A stretch of 64,000 nt of DNA from Enchytraeus crypticus. Taxonomy: Eukaryota; Annelida; Clitellata; Enchytraeida; Enchytraeidae. Shown here piece after piece: positions 54,545 to 64,000 of the stretch (the first letter of the stretch is position 1; every line of letters starts with the position of its first letter). Under the pieces are notes generated by a model. It was not told the origin of the DNA and did no database searches. It saw nothing but the letters and a program-made list of their open reading frames with translations. Made by a program: the position numbers and the translations under genes. The stretch covers positions 713,501 to 777,500 of the forward strand of contig CAJHZI010000498.1 of NCBI GenBank assembly GCA_905160935.1, given 5' to 3'.

Positions 54545-54630
54545 GCACGAAGATGTCCTTGACGTGCAGGACGTCCCTGACATCATCCTTGTATGAAGAA
54601 ACGGACGTTAACCTTTATTATTATTATATC
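54545..54630 (+). mobile_element. CR1-like element 3' tail fragment
   Basis: GGACGTCCCTGACATCATCC, then GAAACGGACGTTAA and (TTA)n, the same 3' end as the CR1-like elements at 1-650 and 26090-27187. Severely 5'-truncated. Confidence 0.75.
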
Positions 54631-54639
54631 AAAGGTTCT

Positions 54640-56588
54640 GCTAATACTATTGCGTTGTGTTGTCTTGTGTTTGTTGTCGTTCCTAAAACATATAATCTCT
54701 GAGAACCTCTGACTTGGGAAACTAGTGACTCACAGGTAGTATTTTATTAATTGGCCGTCGCCTATTTGTATTGTTGCTTCTTACTAATGAATCACGATAA
54801 ACGACACATTAATAGAAAACAGTCATTGGTAATATGATCAGAGTTTATTATTATTAATTAATTAGCAATTACAATTCTAGCAAGACACCAATGTTCTATT
54901 CAACTAATTATTCTAGACAGGCAATACGCTTTCACAGTTATGATCAGTCCCTAATTCTACCACTTAAACTTGATATAGAAACATATGTATAAATATCTAT
55001 ATATAAATATCTTTAACTTTTGCTCCCTATGAATCTTTATATCTTCTACTATTCTACTATCTTTACTCTAAATTCTTTCTGTTACTGTCTGTGACAAACT
55101 TCTAAGTCTTTTCTAAACAGCCCTTGGACTTAGCCAGATTCAACTTGTCTTGATCTCGACTTAGCTGTTTCTTCACTTCTACTAGACTTTACTCAGCTTG
55201 ACTCCCTTCTCTTAGACTGCTCTTTCCTTAACCCTCTTCTCTTGGACTCTTCTTTCCTTAGCTCCTTATTCTTAGACTATCTCTCCCTAAACTAACTCTT
55301 CCTCCTCTATTCTCATCTGAGGTCTTTCTATTCCTGCTAAACCGCGCCTTCTTCCTATGTACTGTCCAATAGAGTTAATTCATTATATTTAAGATAATCT
55401 AATCCTCCAATCACAGTTGACTTCTTAGTTTGACTTCCGTGATTTATCCTATGATTCCGGCCTTAGATCACACAAACAATTCTCTTTAATCTATCAGGCA
55501 TTCCAAGACAATGAAACTATCACTCGTGCCATTAGCGATCTCTTAATTGCTTTTCCAGCATTCGGATGAATTCAGACTTGCATCTTATAACGTCGTCCTT
55601 CCAGATGTCCATTCTCACATTCTATACTCTCTATTTAGGTCAATCACTGGCATGCTCAGGTTATCTAAAGAAATCTATGTCTTAGCTCAACTGCTAACCT
55701 TTCACAATTTGTAGTCTAATCTTTGATGTATCTTTCCATATAAAATATATGATTATATGTTACAGCATTCCAACACTACTGACTAATTCCATAATTAACA
55801 GTATCAGTAGTGCAAGACATAAATTATATCTAATCATAACACAAAATATAAAACATACAATAATAAAAATTACTAAAATAACAATATTCTCTAAGCTACG
55901 TAATTTACTACTTTGCGTCTATTTCTTACACATACTACTATTTCGCATTTATCATCATAATATACAGTGCAATCAACTAGATGCTTATATCATTAACAAC
56001 TGACAAACTTGACGTTAAACTTAGTTAACACATTCCTACCAATCTTTGATTATGTCTGCTTAGACGACATCTAGTGTAAATTACAATTTCACTGTGGTGA
56101 CACCCAATATATATTTTTAGGTGAGATCCTTTTTATTTAACATTAACATTCAGTTTTAGCTAACAATACAGTAATATCAATAATCCAAACGTTATCTTAA
56201 CTCGATTAAACCCAAAGTGTTCATTTACAAGGTTTATACTACATGAAATCTTTAAGTCTACATTTGCTACTACATAACATTTCACTGTTTATTGGGGAGC
56301 GAATACTCCCTGTACCTCTTTTATACTAACAATGTACAGCCGACGTATTTCAGCTACAGTGTAGTCCCTACACCTGTATAAATAAACACATATCTATCCC
56401 GTATTCGTGGTTTCCGCATTCTCTTTACTCTGATCGATTTACGGCTTGATTGCTTTATTGATATCCCACACATGTGAGTTTATACGGACCCAAGATGAAT
56501 ATGAAACTTAACTATATTATATTTATGCAACATATTATTTAAACTAGAAATACGATTATGGTAACATTATTATTTGATAACTATTGTA
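54640..56588 (-). mobile_element. ~2-kb insertion of unknown type with LTR-like features
   Basis: It splits the RTE relic. On the - strand the right part resembles an LTR: TGTGGGATATC near 56478, TATAAAAGAG near 56320, AATAAACAG near 56288, then TTGGGTGTCACCACAG near 56110, like a primer-binding site. Pyrimidine-rich repeats of about 30 bp (TTCTCTTAGACTNTTCTTTCC) lie at 55200-55290. No coding region or second LTR is recognised, so the class is unproven. Confidence 0.3.
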
Positions 56589-56589
56589 A

Positions 56590-56965
56590 AGTTTTTAATG
56601 CAGACTACGCTCCTGTACGGTTGTGAAACATGGATGTTAAATAGGAAACAATAGTAGGAAACTCGAAGAATTTGAAATGTAATATGGCTGTGAAGAAGAA
56701 TTGAGAAATTCAAATGTACCGAACAAATTATGCACAAAAGAGTGCTAGATAAGCTAGGTAGGGTTGAGATAAATGGGTAATAGATAAATATTGGAAAAAG
56801 GCTAGAGGATGACCGAGACTTGAAATGTTTGAAGATTTATATATAATCCATATGTTGAAGTGAAGAAAGAGCAAATCAGAGGAATAGAAATATTTGGAGG
56901 AGCTATAATACCATGGACATGCCAATATGTAGTGCACAAAGAGAAAGAGGGAGGGGAAAAGAGAG
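56590..56965 (+). mobile_element. RTE family B-like relic, downstream half
   Basis: Starts [18 protein letters not shown], continues with degraded blocks, and ends at a PWTCQ-like motif and GA-rich tail. The part from 56755 on matches copy 1 24207-24460. Confidence 0.7.
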
Positions 56966-57073
56966 ATTATGCTTGACTCAAAACAGACTATTTGGAATCT
57001 AGTCTAAAGAAAATAGCGAAGTCAAAAAATAATCATACTTCTAGAGTTTACGCTTCTCATTGTAAATTTCGCA

Positions 57074-57224
57074 AGTAATATATAATACACTAATACGGGA
57101 CCACCTATGCCCCCAGTGACCTCATTCATTTCATTCGGGGGTCTCATTACGTTCGCCCCCTCATTAAATTCATTCGGCCCCCTGAGTTCATAGGTAATAC
57201 CGTATTAGTGTATTATATATTGCT
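57074..57224. repeat. 151-bp AG...CT fold-back at the Polinton-like end
   Basis: The left arm AGTAATATATAATACACTAA (continuing CGGG...ACCTATG) pairs with the right arm CATAGGT...ATTAGTGTATTATATATT. The same structure is at 24522-24672. No target duplication is visible around it, which argues against an independent small transposon. Confidence 0.75.
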
Positions 57225-57461
57225 CCCATAATAACATGCAAAGATATGTATATCAATACGTGATCACTCTCATATCCTAAATTAATCCTGGACCACCTGT
57301 GGCTTCATTGACCTCAATCAGCCATTTTACAAGTAAGCCAATTCAACGATATTCAAAATAATAACAAGCAAATAATATTTATAAATGTTATCATCATTCT
57401 TTAATATTAGAAAATTATGTTAATAATTTAAATTCTATTTATATATCATTCTACCTAATAA

Positions 57462-57858
57462 ATGGCGAGTACTAAAGTAAAATGCGAATGTGGTATAACT
57501 GTTAATGAAAGCAGCATGAATAAGCATATCAATTCTAAATCTCATAACATTAAAATTCAAAGTAAATATCGCAAAGAAAATGATTATAATAATCTCAAAG
57601 ATTCATGCAACTTTTGTTCAATCTGCTCTTCTACATCCATAGTAGAATACTACTTTTTGAAAGATAAACAAATGTGTCTATGCTGTGATGAAATTTCTAG
57701 AGGTGGAGTGAAAAGGTGCAAGAACTGTAAAGAACTAACTAGCTGATATTAACAAAATGGAAAGACCCCATTTAAAAAATTGTAAAGAGTGTGCTGCTAA
57801 ACGCATGGTTGGTATTAGAAATTCAAAATCAATTGTTCTGGAAAATTCTTTTATATAA
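57462..57858 (+). pseudogene. Polinton zinc-finger ORF, frameshifted
   Basis: Frame 57462-57746 holds CECGITVNESSMNKHINSKSH (abridged: CxC...HxxxxxH), FCSIC, CLCC and CKNC. A frameshift near 57735-57745 moves the remainder, with NCKECAAKRM, to another frame ending at 57858. Repeated Cys pairs suggest zinc binding and a nucleic-acid role. The start overlaps AATAAATG. Confidence 0.6.
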
Positions 57859-57873
57859 TCTTTTCATTAATAA

Positions 57874-60800
57874 ATGGCGAGTGCTCTGAGTAATGATTAT
57901 GATGAATTCATTCATCTTGATTCTAAATATAGATCACTACTGAGAGATAGCAAGGCGTTAAATAAGAGAATTAAACGTAACAAGAATGGACTTAAACAAG
58001 GCCTTAAGAAATATGAGGATCTTGAGAGAAAGTCTAAAGCTGAACAAAAAGGAATTAAAGAGAAATATAAACAATTAAGACATTCCAGTAAATTAGATAA
58101 GAAGAAAGTCAAACATGAAAGATATATTAGAAAGCATGGTGTAATTAAAGAAGCATTAGATAATAATATAGTCAAAATTACGTTTACTAATACCAATGAG
58201 AATTTAGCGGATATACAGAACAGAGCTACACATGGAATAATATTAGCACTCCAAGATAAATTAAGAAAATTTAAATCGGTAAAATTTCAGATGGCTGTTG
58301 AAGCACTGCTATTTAAACCCAAGTATAAGAATACAATTATTCATCATTTCTTCAATAAAAATATAATTATAAATGCTAATGAAATGAATAATTTACACGG
58401 TTTAATTAGAGAACAGTTCACAAAAATTGAAAATAGGGTAGAAGGATTAAATGTAGATGATAGTGTATCTGTTCTTCAAAACTATGAGGAGATTGAAATA
58501 ACGATCACCAAAAATACAAATATGCAAGGCTCTTCCTGCATTGATTTGCCAAAGTATATTAAGCATAAAATGGCAGTTATAAATGTTAAAAATACAGATC
58601 AATATTGTTTTATTTGGGCCATATTTCTGCTCTTTATCCCGCAAGTGATCATTCAGATAGAGTAACAAAATATAAACCATATTGGAATACATTAAATGTA
58701 GCTGGTCTAAACTTTCCAATGCATATAAAGGATATACATACATTCGAACAAATGAATAACATCTCAATAAATGTATTTGGATATTGCCTCGAAGAAGGAG
58801 AATATTTTTATCCTCTATATAACACAAAAATTAATTCAGAAAGAGTTGTTGATTTAATATCTATAGAGAGTGAAGATGCAGATCAAAACCATAAAAAGCA
58901 ATATCATTACGCACGGATTAAGGATTTTGAAAGGCTAGTTCATAAAGCATTAAATGAAAATAATGATTATCTTATTATATGCAAAAGATGTATGATTGGT
59001 TATAGAAATCAAAGCGCATATGATAAACATCTCTTCTACTGTACAACAAGAAATTCACAATGCATTATGCCAACTGAAGAAAATAAGACATTAAATTTTA
59101 AGAACTATTCAAATAAATTTAGACATCACTTAGCAATTTATGGAGATTTCGAATCGGTTATTGAGAAAGGACCGAAAAAACATATTGCATCGTCAGATGC
59201 ATATTGTAACGTTGGAGCTACTAATAAATTTGTTTCATTTCATAATGTGAATGACTTTGTTGAATCAATTAAACAACTAGTTCGAGAATATCATAGTATG
59301 CTTTGAAAATATCCCAAACCAGTTCTGACAAAAAAGGAAACAAGAACTTACTATAAAACCTAAATATGTTGGTTATGTAATAAACCTTTTAATAAGGACA
59401 TAGCTATATCACGTAAAGGAAAAATTTGGAATCCAAACCAAAAAGTAAGAGATCATGATCATCTAACTGGAAAATTTCGGGGAGCTGCTCATACAACTTG
59501 TAATTTTAAAAGAAAATCAAATACGTTTATACCAATTTTCTTCCATAATTTAAGCAATTACGATGCACATCATATGGTACATTTACTAAATAATTTTGGT
59601 AAGGGAGAGCTCAAATTAATACCTAATACAGAAGAAAAATATATTTCATTCTCAAAAAAGTATACAGTAGGTGGAACAGATTATGAACTGAGATTTCTAG
59701 ATTCCTACAGATTTATGTCAGAATCACTGGATGAACTTTCATCAAATCTTCTGAAGAAAGATAAAATGCTATTTAAAAATCTACTTAAATTCACAACTAA
59801 AGAAGAACAAGATGTGATATTTTGGGAAGAAAATATAGATGTTGTAAAAACAGAAACAATTGTTGATAGTAAATTTAATGTAAAGTTCAAGAAATTTAAA
59901 AAGAACGATAAAAAACCAAGAATTAAAGGAATATATCCATATTCATTCACAGACTCCTTCGATAAGTTTAAACATAATCAGATAATTTCAAGAGAAGACT
60001 TCTATGATGAATTAAACTTAAAAAACATATCAGATCAAGACTATAATCAATACTTAAAAGTTTGGAATTCAATTGACGATGTTAATCTTGGTAAATATTC
60101 AGATCTATATTTAAAAATTGATGCATTAGCACTAGCTGATGTGTTTGAAGAATTTAGAAATAATAGTTTAAAATCGTAGGATTTAGATCCCTGTTATTAC
60201 TATACAGCTCCTGGTCTAACATGTGATGCTTGTTTAAAATATACTAAAATTAATCTAGAATTACTAACTGATTATTCAATGCTTCAAATGATTGAAAATG
60301 GAAGAGGAATAGAGGAGGAATTAGCGGTGTTACAGGTGACAGATATGTAAATGTCGAAGGTAAAGAACTATTCAACTAATTCAAATATTAAAGAAAATGA
60401 TCCTAATCAAGAATGGTTGCTTTATATTGATTGCAATAATTAATATGGAAACTCAATGAGTCAAAAGTTACCACATTCAGATTTTAAATGGTTAGATAAT
60501 GAAGAAATTTTCAATTTAGAATCACAAATACGCAATAACAAAATTACAGGAGATGAAGAAATAGGATATATATTATTAGTGGAACTAAAAACTCCTAAAA
60601 CAAGTAATTTTGAGAATTATCCTTTAGCTTCAGAAACAAAGAAAATTAGTAAAGATGCTCTTTCGGAATATTCTAAAAAGCAGCTAAAGAAAGAATCATA
60701 TATTGAAACTGAAAAATTAATTTTAGATTTTACAGATAAAACAAAATACACAATTCATATTAAAACATTACTACTGTATTACAAATTAGGTGCTGAATTT

Positions 60801-61660
60801 AAAATTAATGAGGCAATATCATTCAAACAATCCGATTGGCTTAAGAAATACATAGACTTCAAAACAGAAATGAGAAAAAAGGCCACTAATGAGTTTGAGA
60901 AAAACTTTTATAAATTAATGAACAATGCCATGTTTGGAAAAACTATAGAAGCTATAAGAAATAGAATTGATATAAAATTATACGACAATTGGGATCAAGC
61001 AAAATATCATATATAGAAACCAACATACAACTATTTAAAAATATTCAATAAAGATCTTATGGCAATACACATGAGGAAACATAAAATTGTATTTAATAAA
61101 CCTATTTATACAGGATTTTGTGTATTGGAATTATCCAAACATCCAATGTATGACTTTTACTATAATAAGTTACAAAATATTTTTAAAGATGTAAAACTTA
61201 TATACACAGATACAGATTCATTTGTGTTACATATTAAGGATTCAAATATATAAAAAACTGTGAAAGAGAACGACGATTTATTCGACTTTTCAGACTATCC
61301 TAAAGATCATATTCTATATTCAGATAAAAATAAAAAGGTAAGTTTAAAGACGAATGCAATGGAAATATTATGACAGAAAGGATCCATTTAAGATCCAAAA
61401 TGTATTCACATAGAATATTTAGAGAAGAGAAAGAAGAAAAGAAAGCTAAAGGTATTAAAACATGTGTGGTTAAAAGAATATAACCTTTGATGATTATTCT
61501 AAATGTCTACTCAATGGTATAAACACAAAGCTTAAATTTCAAACTTTTAAAAGTATTAATCATGTTATATATACAAGAGATATCGAGAAGGTCGGTCTAT
61601 CATCGTTTGATTCTAAGAGATATTATTTAAATGCAGTTGAATCTATTCCGTTTCGCTAAT
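57874..61660 (+). pseudogene. Protein-primed DNA polymerase B pseudogene
   Basis: The N-terminal 130 or so residues are lysine-rich and coiled-coil-like. Further motifs, in order: SCIDLPKYIKHKMAVINVKN, AIYGDFESVIE (exonuclease DFE, near 59140), VRDHDHLTGKFRGAAHTTCN (59445-59505), IFFHNLSNYDAHH, YYYTAPGLTCDACLKYTKI, IDCNN-stop-YG (motif A region, near 60430), KLMNNAMFGKT (motif B, near 60915) and YTDTDSF (motif C, near 61205). Lesions include frameshifts near 58622, 60305, 61335 and 61480. In-frame stops occur at 59304, 59360, 60177, 60448, 61014 and 61251. The original length would be about 1,200 residues. Confidence 0.88.
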
Positions 61661-61756
61661 TACCAAATTCCTTCTACTAAATATTACAAGCTATCTTTTG
61701 TTATAGAAAACTTTACATATATGAAAAATTCCTTCGAACAATTAATTACTAAATAA

Positions 61757-61984
61757 ATGAGTGAATCTACTCTAACTGGTGATTTAATTAGAAGAGTGAA
61801 AAAGTATGATACAGAGGAAGAGAGAAAACAAGCAAAGTTAAAAGCTCACAAGAAATATGCTGCTAAAAAGTATTACTGTGAAATATGTGATAAAACCATG
61901 ACACTATACAATTACTCAGATCATATTAAAACAAAAAATCATCTGAAGAAAATTCTTTTATATATAGAATCCTCTAATAAATGA
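61757..61984 (+). CDS. Small C2H2-like zinc-finger ORF
   Basis: 75 residues: a basic N-terminal half (EERKQAKLKAHKKYAAKKYY) followed by CEICDKTMTLYNYSDHIKTKNH, a C2H2 arrangement (written with 22 positions here abridged as CxxC...HxxxxxH). It starts at AAATAAATG and overlaps the next ORF by ATGA. Such small fingers are common in Polinton/adintovirus-like elements; function unknown. Confidence 0.6.
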   Translation: MSESTLTGDLIRRVKKYDTEEERKQAKLKAHKKYAAKKYYCEICDKTMTLYNYSDHIKTKNHLKKILLYIESSNK

Positions 61985-62571
61985 AAGGAACAACGAACCG
62001 ACTACAAGATCTGGCTTTGAGAAAGGTGCTAGGTACAACTTTAGAAAAATTAAAGAGCATGGAAGATACTGAAAAATCATCATTTTTAAAATCATCAGTT
62101 TTTAAATGTTTGGAAGCTACACTCTGCAGGGGAATTAAATTTAGTAACATTACTGATGATACTTACTTATTGATCGATGAGTTGTGCGTTGAATTGTCAC
62201 GGATGAAGGCTATTAAGTATTTTGGAGATGATGATTATGATGACGATGATTTTAAAATAATTGAAAATATACTGCTTAGTGGAATAGATTTTAATAGACT
62301 TACTGAGAGTACTTTATTTGTTATTGCTTATGTGCCTTTTACGGACTCCATATATGCTAAATTACAAAATACAAAAAGCTTTTTTTGTGAAAAGTGTGGT
62401 AACAATATAGTCATATGTGAATGCTATAAGAACGATACAGAAGAAGAGGATACAGAAGAAGAAGTATGTGTACACTGTGGTGGTGATTGTGTTGGAAGAT
62501 GCTCTGAGCTATGTAGATGCTGTGGTAGATACTGTGAGGGTGACTGTGGTGGTGTGATACATGTTTTTTGA
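61981..62571 (+). CDS. Acidic, cysteine-rich ORF of unknown function
   Basis: 196 residues, open throughout although the neighbouring polymerase is destroyed. The N-terminal ~120 residues look helical; there is an acidic run (DDDYDDDDF) near 81-89 and another (EEEDTEEE) near 152-159. The C-terminal 65 residues carry about 18 cysteines in CxxC, CxC and CC pairs, suggesting metal binding. The start codon overlaps the upstream stop (ATGA). I do not recognise a family. Confidence 0.55.
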   Translation: MKGTTNRLQDLALRKVLGTTLEKLKSMEDTEKSSFLKSSVFKCLEATLCRGIKFSNITDDTYLLIDELCVELSRMKAIKYFGDDDYDDDDFKIIENILLSGIDFNRLTESTLFVIAYVPFTDSIYAKLQNTKSFFCEKCGNNIVICECYKNDTEEEDTEEEVCVHCGGDCVGRCSELCRCCGRYCEGDCGGVIHVF

Positions 62572-62611
62572 TGATGACTTTTAACACCAGGTTATGATTT
62601 TGAAAGATATA

Positions 62612-62851
62612 CTAATCACCAATAGCTACCCAATGACATTGATCTCCAGGTTTATAGTGACCTTCTACAAAATATTGAAAACCATCCTTTGTAATATTAC
62701 ACGGGTTAATATGCAGAGCCCAATCCTGATCATATCGAGCTGATCTCACTAACTGACAAATAACAACTCGAGGTTTTGTGAATTTATTAGGAGTAAATCC
62801 TGATCCACCGCTAAATCCTGAACTAAGTATATTTTGCTTTCCTACTTTCAT
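62612..62851 (-). CDS. H-type lectin-like domain ORF
   Basis: 79 residues from ATG 62851. The pattern FTKPRVVICQL, HINPCNITKDGFQYFV and final HWVAIGD fits the H-type lectin fold family. That family typically has F..PP.V at the start, a NVT..GF strand and a terminal W.A.G. It lies downstream of the fibre-like ORF on the same strand and could be its binding head, now or formerly. Assignment is from pattern only. Confidence 0.45.
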   Translation of the reverse strand: MKVGKQNILSSGFSGGSGFTPNKFTKPRVVICQLVRSARYDQDWALHINPCNITKDGFQYFVEGHYKPGDQCHWVAIGD

Positions 62852-63236
62852 TTAATAGGTAAGTAAGTAATACAATATTTTCAGGTTATTCAAACAAAAA
62901 CTTGAGATAAATGTTAAGTCTTTAATAGGTCAAAGTACTCAACTTCTAGTTGAGCTGAACAAAATTCAGAATAGACAAAGGTTTTATTTTTACACCTCCA
63001 TCACCATTATCATTATATTTACTGTTTTATTTATAACAGTAAAGATATGACATTAGGTCATTGTTTTAGTAACATATATAGCAAGGAATCATTTAAATAA
63101 ACAAAACCCAAATCAAGTATGAGTAAGTTTTTATAAAGTAAAAGTTGCAGTTCTTCATTAGCGTTATCAGGATCAAATTCTTTTACACTTTTATTTAAAA
63201 ATCTTCTGTATCTTTTCCTTGTACCTTTTTCAGGAG
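62852..63236. other. Gap between lectin-like and fibre-like ORFs
   Basis: AT-rich, with no convincing frame of its own. If the two - strand ORFs were once one gene, this would be decayed coding sequence. Confidence 0.4.
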
Positions 63237-63938
63237 CTAAAAAAGTTGTTCTTTAAGTAGAGCTGCCTTTAACTCTTGAAATATATCTTGAGGTAAAAGT
63301 TCTATCAACTTTATCATATTAACTTTTAAATCCACGAATACAGAACTCTCTTCAATATCTTCCATATTTCCTGCAAAGATATTTTTGTAAATGTTATACA
63401 TAGATATAGCATAAGTCAAGGAATTAGTGAATTGCTTTGAATTGTATTGATCTAGTAAATCTCTTTTCATTAACACTAAAGATATAACTTCTCCAATTTT
63501 ACAAAGTTTCTCAGCAAGCGTATCATCAATCGTAGCATCAACGAGTACGTATAATTTATTAGTTACATTATTAGAATTCATATCCAGTTCTTGATTCCCT
63601 AATTTGGAATTTGTTTCAAAATATTCTTTTGTTATACAATCATGAGCATCTACAGGATTTCCGACATTAGTTAATCGATTATTATTCATATCAAGGTTAC
63701 CTGTCATTGAATCTCCATTTTTACATATACAATACGCTTTTGTAACTACATCGTTATCATTAATTGGCAATTTTACATTTGTTATTCTATTATTATTTAA
63801 ACTGATATCACCAGTTACATTTCTGTCAAGTTTTGTATCTACAATTCTGGACAAGGTTTTAAAATTGGAATCTGATTTCACGTCGTAAACTGAAGGTTTA
63901 CCTGAGGAATCTGTTTTTAAAATAGAGTTGTTATTCGT
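63237..63938 (-). CDS. Fibre-like protein with repeated NNNRITNV motifs
   Basis: The open frame runs from a TAA at 63939-63941; no ATG start is visible, so the N-terminus lies upstream or is lost. Three repeats have the form DISLNNNRITNVKLPINDND, LDMNNNRLTNVGNPVDAHD and ELDMNSNNVTN, each followed by a VTKAY/ITKEYF-type segment. This pattern is common in phage and virus-like tail-fibre or adhesin shafts and in Polinton-type elements. The C-terminal half is helical. It likely belongs to virion attachment; inferred from repeat style. Confidence 0.5.
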   Translation of the reverse strand, partial: TNNNSILKTDSSGKPSVYDVKSDSNFKTLSRIVDTKLDRNVTGDISLNNNRITNVKLPINDNDVVTKAYCICKNGDSMTGNLDMNNNRLTNVGNPVDAHDCITKEYFETNSKLGNQELDMNSNNVTNKLYVLVDATIDDTLAEKLCKIGEVISLVLMKRDLLDQYNSKQFTNSLTYAISMYNIYKNIFAGNMEDIEESSVFVDLKVNMIKLIELLPQDIFQELKAALLKEQLF

Positions 63939-64000
63939 TTACTTATGAAGGAACGTAGTGACTTGCTACTTTAGTAACTATAAATAATAATAATGACACA

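Larger units (their letters stand above)
26528..57700 (+). repeat. Copy 2 of the ~26.5-kb direct duplication
   Basis: This is the counterpart of the first 25 kb, with about 5.4 kb extra at 51390-56755 and two extra pieces in an intronic retrotransposon (48351-48594 and 49189-49657). Matching stops at about 57700, inside the Polinton zinc-finger ORF. The growth factor gene is intact here, whereas copy 1 has a nonsense change. The unit boundary lies between 25150 and 26528, because copy 1 continues left of the window. Confidence 0.95.
57074..64000 (+). mobile_element. Maverick/Polinton-like element (copy 2), continuing past the window
   Basis: The left end has an AG...CT fold-back (57074-57224). 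It encodes a zinc-finger ORF, protein-primed DNA polymerase B (pseudogene), small ORFs, and an opposite-strand fibre-like gene. Protein-primed PolB is a hallmark of Polintons and relatives. Integrase, ATPase, protease and capsid genes are not in the window, so the element is called from polymerase type and layout only. Confidence 0.75.

Overview
The window is AT-rich, intron-bearing, repeat-dense DNA from an animal, most likely a marine invertebrate. The evidence is long (TA)n tracts, several families of broken non-LTR retrotransposons, mariner/Tc1-type transposons, a Maverick/Polinton-like element, and one recognisable host gene with GT-AG introns. No bacterial or organellar genes are present. 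The phylum cannot be fixed from this sequence alone.

The dominant structure is a direct near-duplication of about 26.5 kb. Bases 1-25,150 (copy 1) recur, in order and in the same orientation, at about 26,528-57,700 (copy 2). By eye there are only a few differences per kilobase, plus indels. This may be a recent tandem duplication, or two haplotypes assembled end to end. Copy 2 carries about 5.4 kb (51,390-56,755) that copy 1 lacks, and copy 1 also lacks two pieces of an intronic retrotransposon.

Each copy holds, left to right: (i) the 3' part of a CR1/L2-like non-LTR element on the + strand; (ii) an opposite-strand reverse transcriptase with a restriction-like endonuclease tail (R4/Dong-like), lying inside (TTA)n; (iii) a tRNA-derived SINE; (iv) a PDGF/VEGF-related growth factor gene of seven inferred coding exons; (v) a (GTGTA)n array; (vi) the end of a Polinton-like element.

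The growth factor gene (copy 1 at 6598-23762, copy 2 at 33100-51064) encodes a signal peptide, a propeptide-like region, a PDGF/VEGF cystine-knot domain split over two exons, and a cysteine-rich C-terminus like the Balbiani-ring/VEGF-C type. Copy 2 is open throughout (about 297 residues). Copy 1 has a stop codon early in the last exon and an 18-bp change at the end of exon 2. The introns contain RTE-type retrotransposons, a mariner relic, a Tc1-like relic, a possible LTR element and an unusual array of hairpin-forming repeats with complementary changes between units (10,125-10,770 and 36,550-37,200).

From 57,074 to the right edge, copy 2 runs into a Polinton-like element: a terminal AG...CT fold-back, a zinc-finger ORF, a heavily broken protein-primed DNA polymerase B pseudogene, two small ORFs overlapping by ATGA, and on the opposite strand a fibre-like protein and a small ORF resembling an H-type lectin domain. 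Copy 1 keeps only about 630 bp of this element before switching to unrelated sequence at about 25,150.
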